A stretch of DNA of 64,000 nt from Paractinoplanes lichenicola (GTDB lineage Bacteria; Actinomycetota; Actinomycetes; Mycobacteriales; Micromonosporaceae): contig NZ_JAENHO010000001.1 of NCBI RefSeq assembly GCF_016785085.1, positions 310,001 to 374,000 on the forward strand, given 5' to 3'. The position numbers and the translations under genes are program-made. The first letter of the stretch is position 1. The number at the start of each line of letters is the position of its first letter. Positions 14,881 through 23,846 of this stretch are shown here, piece by piece. Below the pieces are notes generated by a model. It saw only the letters and a program-made list of their open reading frames with translations, did not search any database and had not been told where the DNA came from.

Positions 14881-17609
14881 CGGGCCCCCCGTCGTTCCCG
14901 CGCCGCGGCGACCACCAGGTCGAGCGCGCCGGCGTCGTCAACGGCACCGCGATCGATGACCCGCCGCGGGTCGGCGCCCTGCAGGATACGTTTCACGGGA
15001 ACTTCGAGGCGTTTGCCCGTCCTCGTATGCGGCAAACGCGCCACCACGATCACGTCATCCGGCACATGCCGCGGCGACGCCCGCTCCGCGATCGCCCGCT
15101 TGACCTCCCCCGGTTCGACCACGCCCACCACGAACAGCGGCAGCCAATACCCGCCGTCCGCTTCCTCGACCCCCACCACCAGGGCGTCGCTCACTCCCGG
15201 CAGGTCACCGATCGCCGCGTAGATCTCGGCCGACCCCAGCCGCACCCCATGCCGGTTGATCGTGGCATCCGACCGCCCATGAATGACATAGGTGCCCCGC
15301 TCGGTCCGCTCGATCAGATCCCCGTGCCGCCACACCCCCGAAAACGTCCCGAAGTAGCTTTCCCGCAGCTTCACGCCCCCCGGATCGTCCCAAAACCGCA
15401 ACGGCATCGACGGCATCGGCTCGGTGATCACCAGTTCCCCCGCCAGCCCGTCCGCCGCCGGATTGCCGTCCTCGTCCCACACCTCGACGGCCGCCCCCAA
15501 CGCCGCCGCACTGATCTCCCCGTCATACACCGGCGTGTTCGGCGCGCTGCCCACGAAGATCCCGCAGATGTCGGTCCCGCCACTCATCGAGCCCAACTGC
15601 ACCCGCTCGCTCACCTGCTCGCGAAACCACACATTGGCCGACGCCGGCAACACCGACCCGGTCACCCCCACGAGCCGCAACCGCCCCGCATCGACTTTTG
15701 TCCGCGCCCGTCGCGACGCCTCGAGAAACCCCGGACTGGTCCCGAAAACCGTCACCCCGTTTTCGGCAACGACCCGCCACAAGTCCTCAGTCGGCTTCCC
15801 GTCGTACAGGATGATGGTCGCCCCGAGCAGCAACCCGCACACTTGCGCATTCCACATCATCCAGTTAGGCGTGGTGTACCAAAAGAACGTGTCCTCGCCC
15901 CGCAGATCCATATGCAACCCCGGCGACACGAGCTGCTCCAGCAAAATCCCACCATGCCCATGCACAATCCCTTTGGGCCGCCCAGTGGTCCCCGACGTGA
16001 AGAGCACCCACAGCGGATGGTCAAAAGCCAAAGCCACCCCTTCCCGTACGGGCTCCGCCCCCAACGCCTCTTCCCAAGAACCCTCATCAGCCCGTTGTTC
16101 AGTGCCGCCGCCACCCTCAGGACTGCTGTCCCAGTGCGGGATGACGCTAAGTTCGGGGCTGACGCCGCCGTCAGGAGCCGTGCCGCGGATCTGGCCGGCG
16201 CCAGGCGCAGGATCAATGCCACCGTCAAGGCCGGGGCCGCCGTGAGGGCTGGAGCCGGTGCTGCCGCCGCCGTCCGGGTCGGCAGTTGCCACTCCCGCGG
16301 TTTCGATCGTGATGGTGTGCTGCAGTCCCGGAAGCAAGTCGCGCAGCTTGCGGACCTCGGCCCGACGGTCGTGGACCTTACCGCCGAACCGATAACCGGT
16401 CCCCGCGATGAGCACCCGCGGCGACAGCTGCCCCATCCGCTCGGCCGCCGAGGGCGCCGCGTAGTCGAGCCCGGTCTGCGCCCACACCGCACCCACGAGC
16501 GCGGTCGCCACGAACGCCACTACGCCCTCGACACAGTTCGGCAGGTAGGCCGCCACCCGATCACCGGGCTCGACCCCAAGCGCGCGCAGATGCCCAGCTA
16601 CCGCAGCCGCTTGCGCACGAAGTTGCGCATATGTGAGCGAGTTCCGCTCCCCGTCCTCCCCCACCAGGACAACCGCATCCTGCTCGGCGACCCCAGCGCG
16701 CAACAAATGATGGCCGAAGTTGAGCGTTCCCCCCGGAAACCACTCAGCCCCAGGCATCCGACGTTGCGCGAGTGTGTCGCTCGCCGGCGCAACCCAGTCA
16801 ACGGCGAAGAAGTCAGCAACCGCCCCCCAGAACTCGCCCGGCGACCCCACAGACCACGCATGCAGCTCGCGATAATCAGTCACGTCCGCAAACGAGGCCC
16901 GCCCACGATCGACCACCCACTGCGCAAACTGCACGATCCGCACACCCCGAACCCCGCCCGGATCAGGCCGCCACTGCGCAAGTTGCGCGCCCCGAGCACC
17001 TTCGGCCATCGCCGCGTCAGACTCTCGCTGCGCAGATTGCTCGACCCGCGCAACTCGCGCATCAACGGCCGACACCACGTCGGACGCCCGCTGCACAGTT
17101 CGCGCGACTCGCGCACCTTCGGCCATCGACCCGCGAGCGCCAGGCTGCGCCAACTGCGCCAGCTCGGCCAGGCGAGCCTCCACCTCGCCCGCTCGCGCAT
17201 CAACGGACAACACCGCACCGGGTTCAGGCTGCGCAGATTGCGCGACTCGAACATCTTCGGCCATCGACCCGGCAGAGCCGGGTTGCGCAGACTGCTCGAC
17301 CTGCGCAACAACGGCCGACGCCACGTCATGTTCACGTTGCGCAGGTTGCTCGAGGCTCACATCAACGGACAACTCCGCGCCGGACGCACGATGCGCGGAT
17401 TGCGTGAAGCGCGCATCTTCGATCGTTGGCTCGTTGGACGCAGGCGGCGTTGACTGCACGGGTTGCGCATCATCGGACGGCTCGGCGGCGTGTTGCGGGG
17501 TGGGCTGTGTGTTGGCGGCCGTTGGTGGAGTGGTGTGACGTTGCGCGTCTGCGGCCGTTCGTTGGGGCGGTGTGGAGTGGGGGTCGGCGGGGGTCGGTTG
17601 GGGGGTCAT
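14877..17609 (-). CDS. Acetoacetyl-CoA-synthetase-like acyl-CoA ligase with repetitive N-terminal extension
   Basis: ANL-superfamily ligase that activates a keto- or related acid to its CoA thioester. The catalytic protein begins near residue 211 (WRPDPGGVRGVRIVQFAQW) and has the AacS layout: RELHAWSV, PGAEWFPGGTLN, the AMP-binding P-loop LFTSGTTGRPKGIVHGHGG (about 520), motif YTTPNWMMWN, and the A8-like HGRSDATINRHGVRLGSAEIY. Two features are unusual: about 210 leading residues of degenerate Ala/Gln/Val-rich repeats, and a Gly/Pro/Asp-rich insert of about 70 residues around 435-505. ATG 17609 overlaps the permease stop (ATGA), which supports the long start; an internal ATG at 17009 could give a normal-length enzyme. 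Total 910 versus about 650 usual. Confidence 0.85.
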   Translation of the reverse strand: MTPQPTPADPHSTPPQRTAADAQRHTTPPTAANTQPTPQHAAEPSDDAQPVQSTPPASNEPTIEDARFTQSAHRASGAELSVDVSLEQPAQREHDVASAVVAQVEQSAQPGSAGSMAEDVRVAQSAQPEPGAVLSVDARAGEVEARLAELAQLAQPGARGSMAEGARVARTVQRASDVVSAVDARVARVEQSAQRESDAAMAEGARGAQLAQWRPDPGGVRGVRIVQFAQWVVDRGRASFADVTDYRELHAWSVGSPGEFWGAVADFFAVDWVAPASDTLAQRRMPGAEWFPGGTLNFGHHLLRAGVAEQDAVVLVGEDGERNSLTYAQLRAQAAAVAGHLRALGVEPGDRVAAYLPNCVEGVVAFVATALVGAVWAQTGLDYAAPSAAERMGQLSPRVLIAGTGYRFGGKVHDRRAEVRKLRDLLPGLQHTITIETAGVATADPDGGGSTGSSPHGGPGLDGGIDPAPGAGQIRGTAPDGGVSPELSVIPHWDSSPEGGGGTEQRADEGSWEEALGAEPVREGVALAFDHPLWVLFTSGTTGRPKGIVHGHGGILLEQLVSPGLHMDLRGEDTFFWYTTPNWMMWNAQVCGLLLGATIILYDGKPTEDLWRVVAENGVTVFGTSPGFLEASRRARTKVDAGRLRLVGVTGSVLPASANVWFREQVSERVQLGSMSGGTDICGIFVGSAPNTPVYDGEISAAALGAAVEVWDEDGNPAADGLAGELVITEPMPSMPLRFWDDPGGVKLRESYFGTFSGVWRHGDLIERTERGTYVIHGRSDATINRHGVRLGSAEIYAAIGDLPGVSDALVVGVEEADGGYWLPLFVVGVVEPGEVKRAIAERASPRHVPDDVIVVARLPHTRTGKRLEVPVKRILQGADPRRVIDRGAVDDAGALDLVVAAARERRGAR

Positions 17610-18796
17610 GAGCGGCGGCCCGGCCAGAGGGAGCCGCGGGTCAGGACTACGTCTACTGCTACGGCGATGATGAGGACCGAGCCGGTGGCGAAGTATTGGA
17701 CTTCTGTGGTTAGGCCTAGTAGTTGGACGCCGTTGCTGATTGAGCCGATTACCAGGGCGCCCAGGATGGCTGACCAGATGGAGCCGCGGCCGCCGAAGAG
17801 GCTGGTGCCGCCTACTACCGCGGCGGCGATCGCGTTGAGCATCAGAGGGCCGGCGCCCGACGTAACGGAGACGCCCAACTGGCGGGAGGCGTCGACCATT
17901 CCGGCGACAGCTGCGCAGGCGCCCAGAATCAGGAATGAGTAGACGACCATTCGGCGTACGGGAATGCCGGCGCGCTGGGCTGCCTCGCGGTCGCCGCCTA
18001 CTGCGTACAGGTGGATGCCGTAGCGGGTTTGGGTGGTGAAATACCAGGCGATCAGCAGCATGACGGCGACGATCAGTACGGGCATGGGCAGGCCGCGTTG
18101 GCGGGTGAGGATGTAGACGCCGCCGAAGAGGACTGCGGCGACCAGGGCGGCGGGGACGACCACCGAGACGGGGGACGTGCGGGCGCCGGTGGAGAGGCGT
18201 TCGCGGTATTGGTAGGCCTTGTAGAGAGCGAACGCCAGGGTGCCCAGGGCGGCCAGCACATAGCTGGTGCCGGCGGGGACGGCCGTGCTGGCGATTTTGG
18301 CGAAGGACGTGCCGGCCACGCTGACGGTGAACTCGGGCGGCAGCACCACGAGGATCAGGCCTTGCAGGATGACCATGCCGCCCAGGGTGACGATCAATGA
18401 CGGTACGCCGAACGTGATGACCAGCGCTTCTATGAGCGTGATGGCCATGCCGGAGGCGATCGCCACCGCGATGGCCACGGGCAGGGGCAGGCCGCTGTTG
18501 ACGGCCAGGCCGGCCGCGATCGCCGCGCAGACGCCGGAGAGTACGGCCGAGGAGAGGTCGATCTCGCCGACCAGCAGGACGAAGACGACGCCCAGGGCCA
18601 GGATCGCGGTGGTGGCGATCTGCAGGGTCAGGTTCGTGATGTTGCGGAAGCTCAGGTAGGCCGAGCTCTGGCTGTAGAACACCGCCCAGATGATGGCCAG
18701 CACTACCAGCACGGGAATGCTGCGGTGGCCCCGGCCGGCCAATTCGATGACCCGGCTCGCGGGCGTACGGGCGGCAGTCTCGGTCGCGACGCTCAC
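17606..18796 (-). CDS. ABC transporter permease, sugar type (RbsC/XylH family)
   Basis: Integral membrane permease of 396 residues with about ten hydrophobic segments, BPD_transp_2 family. Hallmarks: 'EIDLSSAVLSGVCAAIAAGL' (about 77), 'GVPSLIVTLGGMVILQG' (about 128), 'YGIHLYAVGGDREAAQRAGI' (cytoplasmic coupling loop, about 260), 'GGTSLFGGRGSIWSAILGALVIG' (about 335). The long central spacer fits XylH rather than RbsC. GTG start overlaps the ATPase stop (GTGA), and its stop overlaps the ligase start. It forms one importer with the next two genes; the surrounding acyl-CoA enzymes suggest that the cargo need not be a sugar. Confidence 0.88.
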   Translation of the reverse strand: MSVATETAARTPASRVIELAGRGHRSIPVLVVLAIIWAVFYSQSSAYLSFRNITNLTLQIATTAILALGVVFVLLVGEIDLSSAVLSGVCAAIAAGLAVNSGLPLPVAIAVAIASGMAITLIEALVITFGVPSLIVTLGGMVILQGLILVVLPPEFTVSVAGTSFAKIASTAVPAGTSYVLAALGTLAFALYKAYQYRERLSTGARTSPVSVVVPAALVAAVLFGGVYILTRQRGLPMPVLIVAVMLLIAWYFTTQTRYGIHLYAVGGDREAAQRAGIPVRRMVVYSFLILGACAAVAGMVDASRQLGVSVTSGAGPLMLNAIAAAVVGGTSLFGGRGSIWSAILGALVIGSISNGVQLLGLTTEVQYFATGSVLIIAVAVDVVLTRGSLWPGRRS

Positions 18797-19545
18797 AGGT
18801 CCCCGCCTTCCTCGTGTGCGCCGGTCATCGCGCTGACCAGGTCGGACGGTGTGTATTCGCCGCGGCGGAACTCGGCCACCTTGGTGCCCAGGCGCAGCAC
18901 CACCACGCGGTCGGCGATGTGCCGGACGTCCTTCATGTCGTGCGAGATGACGACCACGCCGCGGCCCTGCTCGCGCAGCCGGCCGATCAGGTCGAGCACC
19001 TCACCGCGCTGGGAGACGCCGAGGGCCGCGGTCGGCTCGTCGAGGATCACCACGGCCGGGTCGCTGATCAGGGCGCGGCAGATCGCGATGCCCTGCCGCT
19101 GGCCGCCCGAGAGCGCGACGACCGGCGTGTGCAGCGAGCGCAGCTTGACCGACAGCGACTCGAGGATCCGCTGCGCCTGCTCCTCCATGACGTGCCGGCG
19201 GATGCGGCGGCCGGTCAGCACCGAGCCGGACCGCTCCTGGCCGAGGAACAGATTTTGAACGGCGTCCAGGTTGTCGCACAGGGACAGATCCTGAAACACC
19301 GTACGGATCCCCGCCTCGGCCGCCGCGCGGGGTGAGACCAGGCGGGCGCTCTCGCCGCGGACCCGGATCTCCCCGCTGTCCGGCGACTCCACCCCGGACA
19401 CGATCTTGACGAGGGTCGACTTGCCGGCCCCGTTGTCGCCGATCAGCGCGACCACTTCACCCTGGTCCACGGTCATGTCGATGTCGTGCAGAGCCCGTAC
19501 GCCGCCGAAGTGTTTCGAGATATTGGTGAGCTCGAGCAGACTCAT
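18793..19545 (-). CDS. ABC transporter ATP-binding protein, sugar type (single domain)
   Basis: ABC ATPase of 250 residues: Walker A GDNGAGKST (about 36), Q-loop TVFQDLSLCDNL, signature ALSGGQRQGIAICRAL (about 143), Walker B VVILDEPTAALG, H-loop VVVISHDM. It is a single nucleotide-binding domain, like those of frcA/ribose-related short systems, unlike the duplicated RbsA/XylG proteins, so it should work as a homodimer. It is coupled to the permease gene by a GTGA overlap and lies 54 bases downstream of the binding-protein gene. Confidence 0.9.
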   Translation of the reverse strand: MSLLELTNISKHFGGVRALHDIDMTVDQGEVVALIGDNGAGKSTLVKIVSGVESPDSGEIRVRGESARLVSPRAAAEAGIRTVFQDLSLCDNLDAVQNLFLGQERSGSVLTGRRIRRHVMEEQAQRILESLSVKLRSLHTPVVALSGGQRQGIAICRALISDPAVVILDEPTAALGVSQRGEVLDLIGRLREQGRGVVVISHDMKDVRHIADRVVVLRLGTKVAEFRRGEYTPSDLVSAMTGAHEEGGDL

Positions 19546-19599
19546 GGTGTCCTCCCCGCACGGGTGGCCGACGCGGGCCGGCCACCCTGATGAAAGCGG

Positions 19600-20724
19600 C
19601 TACTTGTTGCGGGTCTTGCAGGTCTCGGTGCCCTCGGCCGGGCCCACGCAGATCTGCGCCCAGGTGAAGATGCCGAGGTCGACCGCCTTCTGCACGGCGT
19701 CGCCGGGGTCCTTGCCGTCCTCGAGGTGGATCAGCGTGGATTCGAGCTTGGCCGTGGGCACCTGCATCGCGCCGTTGTCGATCGTGTCCTTGACCAGGTC
19801 GGCCGGGGGCTGTTCGCCCTTGACCGCGGCCAGCGCGATCTTGGCCGCCCCGTCCGCCTCGACCGAGAACGCCTTGAGCACGTTGTCCTGCTGGTCGCCG
19901 GTGAGCATGTATTGCAGGCCGGTCAGCTCGGGGTTCTGACCCCCGTACACGGGCGTCTTGAGGTTTTTGTCCTTGAGGGCCGCGATGATGCCGGCCGTGA
20001 TGCCGTCGTAGAACCCGAAGAACGCGCCGACCCCGTTCTGCGTCTTGGTCAGGCACTGCTCGGTGGCCTTGGTCGCGTTGTCGGGCGCCCAGTCCTTGAT
20101 GTAGTCCTCGCAGACGACCTGGATGTCGCCGCTCTGGATGAGCGGTTCGATCACCTTGTTCTGCCCGGCCAGCATCTGGGTCGTATAGACGTCGCCCTTG
20201 TTGCCGTACTGGCGGGCCACCTTGACCGGCTTGGCGCCCAGCTTGCCGCCGGCCACTTGTGAAGCGAAGTAGGTGGCCTGCTGCTCGCCGACCTTCTCGG
20301 GGTCGAAGATGACCTGGGCGTACAGCTTGCCCTTGACCGGCGGGTTCTCGTAGCCGATGACCGGCACGTTGGCCATCTCCGCCTGCTGCAGCAGACCGGC
20401 GCTGGTGTTGGGGTCCGCCGCCACCACGACCAGCGCCTTGGCCCCGGCCGCGATCGCCGCGTTGGCCTGCGCGAGCTGCTGGTTGGAGTCGCCGCCGGCG
20501 TTGACGAACTTGACCTCGACGCTCGGGTCCAGGGCCTTGATGGCCTTCTCGAACGCCGGGCCGTCCTGCTGGATGTAGCGGGTGGGGGTGGTGTTGGGGG
20601 CCATGAAGTAGACGAGCTTCGGCCCGTCGCCGGAGGCGGTGCCGGACGGGTCCGAATCTCCGTTACCGCAGGCCGAGACGAGAAGAAGGCTGGCGCAGGC
20701 TATGGCTCCAAAGGTGCGTTTCAT
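19600..20724 (-). CDS. ABC transporter substrate-binding lipoprotein, XylF/RbsB type
   Basis: Periplasmic-binding-protein-1-like lipoprotein of 374 residues. The signal MKRTFGAIACASLLLVSAC ends in a lipobox (VSAC), so it should be lipid-anchored outside the membrane. It has the PBP1 pattern of repeated domains: 'QLAQANAAIAAGAKALVVVAADPN', 'VPVIGYENPP', 'AFFGFYDGITAGIIAAL', 'PVYGGQNPELTGLQYMLTGDQ'. The closest general type is xylose-binding. Start 20724 is chosen for the signal peptide and the GAGGAG site; the frame upstream is unrelated. It probably captures the substrate of the pathway encoded by this operon. Confidence 0.88.
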   Translation of the reverse strand: MKRTFGAIACASLLLVSACGNGDSDPSGTASGDGPKLVYFMAPNTTPTRYIQQDGPAFEKAIKALDPSVEVKFVNAGGDSNQQLAQANAAIAAGAKALVVVAADPNTSAGLLQQAEMANVPVIGYENPPVKGKLYAQVIFDPEKVGEQQATYFASQVAGGKLGAKPVKVARQYGNKGDVYTTQMLAGQNKVIEPLIQSGDIQVVCEDYIKDWAPDNATKATEQCLTKTQNGVGAFFGFYDGITAGIIAALKDKNLKTPVYGGQNPELTGLQYMLTGDQQDNVLKAFSVEADGAAKIALAAVKGEQPPADLVKDTIDNGAMQVPTAKLESTLIHLEDGKDPGDAVQKAVDLGIFTWAQICVGPAEGTETCKTRNK

Positions 20725-20803
20725 GAGCTGACTCCTCGGTGCGAGGGCATGGGGGATCACGCCGCGGCCTGACAAAGACCGCGGCGGGTGCGCGAAAAGG
20801 CGG

Positions 20804-22564
20804 TTACTCCGGCTGGATCCCCGCGTGCTTCGCGGTGATCTGGAGTGCGAGGTGCTTGGAGTAGATGCGGACCCAGGCGAGCGGGCCGCCCATGTACCAG
20901 AACGCGGGGTGACCCGTACGCCGGTAGAGTCCGCCGATCTCGCCGTCCTCACCGATGCCGAGGACCAGCGGGAGCCGGTCGGCGACGCCGTCACCGAAGA
21001 GCCGGCGGGCCGTCTCGCGCATGTTCCGGTAACCGGTCGCGAGCACGACGAGGTCGGCCTCCAGGGTGCGGCCGTCCTCCAGCCGGATGCCGTCGGGCGT
21101 GAACCCGGCCAGCCCGGAACCCTGGGCGATCTTGATCTTCCCGTCGGCGATCAGCCCCGACGCGCCCACGTCGATGTAGTAGCCACCCCCGTACGCGAGC
21201 GCGTAGCCCATCAGCCCGGTGCCGTCGGGCCCGTCGTTGCGCTGGAAGCCGGCCGCGTCGAGCCGGGCCAGCAGGTCGGCGTCCTTGCGGGCGGTGTCCT
21301 TGACGCCCTCCTTGGCCATCTCGAGCACGAGCGGCCACGGGGTGCCGGCCGCGAGCAGGTCGGCGTACTTGGTGGGCGGGCCGCCCTCGACGAAGTTGCT
21401 GCCGAAGATGGCCGGGATGCCGTGTTCCTGGCTGATGATGTGCGTCGATGAGCGCTGGACGAGAGTGACGTCGGCGCCCGCCTCGTACAGGTCCTGCGCG
21501 ATGTCGTGGCCGCTGTTGCACGCGCCGACCACGACGGCCTTACGTCCCGCCCAGCGGCCGCCCGCGGAGTGCCGGCTGGAGTGATAGCTGGTGCCCTGAT
21601 AGTCGTCGCGGCCCGGCACGTCGGGGACGTTGGGCTCGCCCGCGGCGCCGGTGGCCAGGATGACGTCGCGCGGGTGCAGCACCCGCTCGCCGCCGGGCAG
21701 GCTCACCCGCAGCGTCCAGCGGCCGGTCGTCTCGTCGAACTCGTTGGAGGTCAGCTCGGAAGAGGTCCAGACGTTGAGCTCCATGGCCGCGGCGTACGAC
21801 TCGAACCAGTCGGCGATCTTGTCTTTGGGACAGTAGACCGGCCACGACTCCGGATACGGCAGGTACGGCAGCGCGTCGGCCCAAACCGGGTCGTGCAGCA
21901 CCAGCGAGTGGTAGCGCTTGCGCCAGCCGTCGCCGACCCGCTCGCTCTTCTCCAGGATCAGCGTGTCCACGCCCATCAGCCCCAGGTTGGCGGCGACGGC
22001 GAGCCCACCTTGACCGGCGCCGATGACGACCACGTCGGGGTCGGTGCCCTCGTAGCGGACGTGCTCCTCGCGGTCGTCGCGCCAGTTCCTCGTACGGGAG
22101 GGCTCGTGTCTTGGCCCTTTCGACCGGTGCGGGCCGATCCGGCGCTCGTGGCCGCGCAGATCGTCGAGCTCGGTCATCAGGGTCCAGGCGACCCATTCGT
22201 CATTCTCAGACCGCAGCCGTACGGCGGCCCGGCCGAACCCGAGCGGGGTCTCGAACGTCAGGAAGCCCTCGACGGTGTCGCCCTGGAAGCGGGGGCCGAA
22301 CTCGGTGACCAGCGCGATGTTCGTCAAGGAGCCGGGGGTGAGGTGCTCGGTCAGCATCGCCGCCACGTCCTCGCGGCCCCGGTACGTGCCCAGGTCCCAC
22401 GTCAGCGCGAGCAGGTCGCGCCACCAGCAGTCCGCGGCGAGCAGTGCGGCCGTGCCCGCGGCATCGGCGACCTCGAGCGCCGCGGTGAATCGGTCGAGCC
22501 AGGCGGCGAACGTGGCCTCCGCCGTGACTTCGGTTGTCATGGCTTGATGTGTCTCCGTCGCCAT
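20804..22564 (-). CDS. Flavin-containing monooxygenase with N-terminal SnoaL-like domain
   Basis: Fusion of 586 residues. Residues about 10-140 look like an NTF2/SnoaL-like domain ('FAAWLDRFTAALEVADAAGTAALLAADCWWRDLLALTWD' region). The rest is a group B flavoprotein monooxygenase: FAD motif VIGAGQGGLAVA (about 180), NADPH motif VVGACNSGHDIA (about 345) and late ATGYR (about 520). It should oxygenate a ketone or a heteroatom with NADPH and O2. As the first gene on the minus strand, 79 bases ahead of the ABC importer, it probably belongs to the same operon. ATG 22564 has a GGAAGGG site; an ATG eight codons downstream is an alternative. Confidence 0.85.
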   Translation of the reverse strand: MATETHQAMTTEVTAEATFAAWLDRFTAALEVADAAGTAALLAADCWWRDLLALTWDLGTYRGREDVAAMLTEHLTPGSLTNIALVTEFGPRFQGDTVEGFLTFETPLGFGRAAVRLRSENDEWVAWTLMTELDDLRGHERRIGPHRSKGPRHEPSRTRNWRDDREEHVRYEGTDPDVVVIGAGQGGLAVAANLGLMGVDTLILEKSERVGDGWRKRYHSLVLHDPVWADALPYLPYPESWPVYCPKDKIADWFESYAAAMELNVWTSSELTSNEFDETTGRWTLRVSLPGGERVLHPRDVILATGAAGEPNVPDVPGRDDYQGTSYHSSRHSAGGRWAGRKAVVVGACNSGHDIAQDLYEAGADVTLVQRSSTHIISQEHGIPAIFGSNFVEGGPPTKYADLLAAGTPWPLVLEMAKEGVKDTARKDADLLARLDAAGFQRNDGPDGTGLMGYALAYGGGYYIDVGASGLIADGKIKIAQGSGLAGFTPDGIRLEDGRTLEADLVVLATGYRNMRETARRLFGDGVADRLPLVLGIGEDGEIGGLYRRTGHPAFWYMGGPLAWVRIYSKHLALQITAKHAGIQPE

Positions 22565-22601
22565 TGACGCGCCCTTCCCGTCCGTATCAGAGTGGTACGG
22601 C

Positions 22602-22617
22602 CCGAGCGATCGCTCGG
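22602..22617. promoter_or_regulatory. 16-bp perfect palindrome in divergent promoter region
   Basis: CCGAGCGATCGCTCGG is fully self-complementary, centred in the 74 bases between the monooxygenase start (22564, minus) and the acyl-CoA dehydrogenase start (22639, plus). Symmetric palindromes of this length in such a place are typical TetR-family operators. The TetR gene at 14260-14880 in the same operon is the obvious candidate to bind it and control both directions. Confidence 0.65.
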
Positions 22618-22638
22618 TAGGTAGGAGTGTGGACCTCC

Positions 22639-23841
22639 ATGAACGTGATAAGCAACACTCCCGGAAACTTTTTCGCAACGAGATCGACACAACCGGTGAG
22701 TGCCCTGACGGCCCAGGTGCGGGCCTTCATCGACGCTGTTGTCATCCCCGTCGAGGACGAATCGGACGGCGATGTCGCGGCGGCCGGCGGCGAGGAGCTG
22801 CGCCTGTCGCTGCAGGCGAGCGCGCGCCAGGAGGGGATCTTCGCCCCGCACGCTCCCACCGCGTACGGGGGCCTGGGTCTGGGCATGGTCGAGCGTGCGC
22901 CGGTTTTCGAGGCGGCCGGGCGCTCGCTGTTCGGGCCGATGGCGCTCAACATCAACGCGCCCGACGAGGGCAATGTGCACCTGCTCGACCAGATCGCGAC
23001 CGAGGCTCAGCGGGCGCGCTATCTGGAACCGCTGGCCCGCGGGTCGGTGCGGTCGGCGTTCGCGATGACCGAGCCACCGCCGGGCGCGGGCTCCGACCCC
23101 AGCGCCCTGCAGACGAGCGCGGAAACCGTTCCCGGCGGCTGGGTGATCAACGGCCGCAAGAAGTTCATCACCGGGGCCGACGGGGCCGGCTTCCTGATCG
23201 TCATGGCCCGTACGGCGGCCGGCGCCACCATGTTCCTGATGGCGGCCGACCGCCCCGGGATCCGCCTGGTCCGGCACGTGACGACGATGGACAAGTCGAT
23301 GCTGGGCGGGCATTGCGAGCTGTCGCTGGAAGACGTACGGGTCGGGCCGGACGACGTGCTGGGCGCGGACGGCGAGGGTTTCCGGTACGCCCAGGTGCGG
23401 CTCGGGCCGGCTCGGATGACGCACGTGATGCGGTGGCTGGGCGCGGCCCAACGGGCCCACGAGGCGGCGGTCGCCTACGCCGCTTCCCGGTCGGCGTGGG
23501 GCAAACCGCTGGCCAGCCTGGGCATGGCGGAGCAGATGATCGCCGACAACGAGATCGACCTGGCCGCCACCCGGGCCCTCCTGATGACGGCGTGCCGGGC
23601 CCTCGACGAGGGGAAGCCGGCCCGCGAGGAGACATCCCTGGCCAAGGTCTTCGGCGCCGAGGCCCTGGACCGGGTGGCCGACCGCGCGATGCAACTGTGC
23701 GGCGGCGCAGGCGTCTCGACCGACCTGCCGGTGGCCCGCATCGCCCGCGAGATCAGGCCGTTCCGCATCTATGACGGGCCGTCCGAGGTGCATCGCATGT
23801 CGCTGGCCCGCCGCGCGGTCCGGAGGTACGGCGCAGACTAG
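22639..23841 (+). CDS. Acyl-CoA dehydrogenase
   Basis: FAD-dependent acyl-CoA dehydrogenase of 400 residues. Flavin motifs FAMTEPPPGAGSDP (about 139) and 'WVINGRKKFITGA' (about 168) are clear, as is the C-terminal 'MQLCGGAGVSTDLPVARIAREIRPFRIYDGPSEVH'-type segment, where the usual catalytic-base Glu (YEGT in MCAD) reads Asp (YDGPSEVH). That variant is seen in the ACAD10/11-like and LvaC-like group whose partners are APH-type kinases. Such a kinase closes the divergent operon. Start 22639 (ATG) sits 11 bases after TAGGAG; an in-frame GTG at 22627 is less likely. Confidence 0.87.
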   Translation: MNVISNTPGNFFATRSTQPVSALTAQVRAFIDAVVIPVEDESDGDVAAAGGEELRLSLQASARQEGIFAPHAPTAYGGLGLGMVERAPVFEAAGRSLFGPMALNINAPDEGNVHLLDQIATEAQRARYLEPLARGSVRSAFAMTEPPPGAGSDPSALQTSAETVPGGWVINGRKKFITGADGAGFLIVMARTAAGATMFLMAADRPGIRLVRHVTTMDKSMLGGHCELSLEDVRVGPDDVLGADGEGFRYAQVRLGPARMTHVMRWLGAAQRAHEAAVAYAASRSAWGKPLASLGMAEQMIADNEIDLAATRALLMTACRALDEGKPAREETSLAKVFGAEALDRVADRAMQLCGGAGVSTDLPVARIAREIRPFRIYDGPSEVHRMSLARRAVRRYGAD

Positions 23842-23846
23842 ATCGT

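Noticed and set aside
14760..17453. Plus-strand 897-codon open frame with repeated NIFGHRP/RINGQHR-like modules
   Set aside because: Antisense of the ligase gene; the repeats mirror the ligase's own repetitive N-terminus and there is no start context or family match.
19600..20994. Start of the binding protein at 20994
   Set aside because: Residues before MKRTFGA are not signal-like; the lipoprotein signal and GAGGAG site mark 20724.
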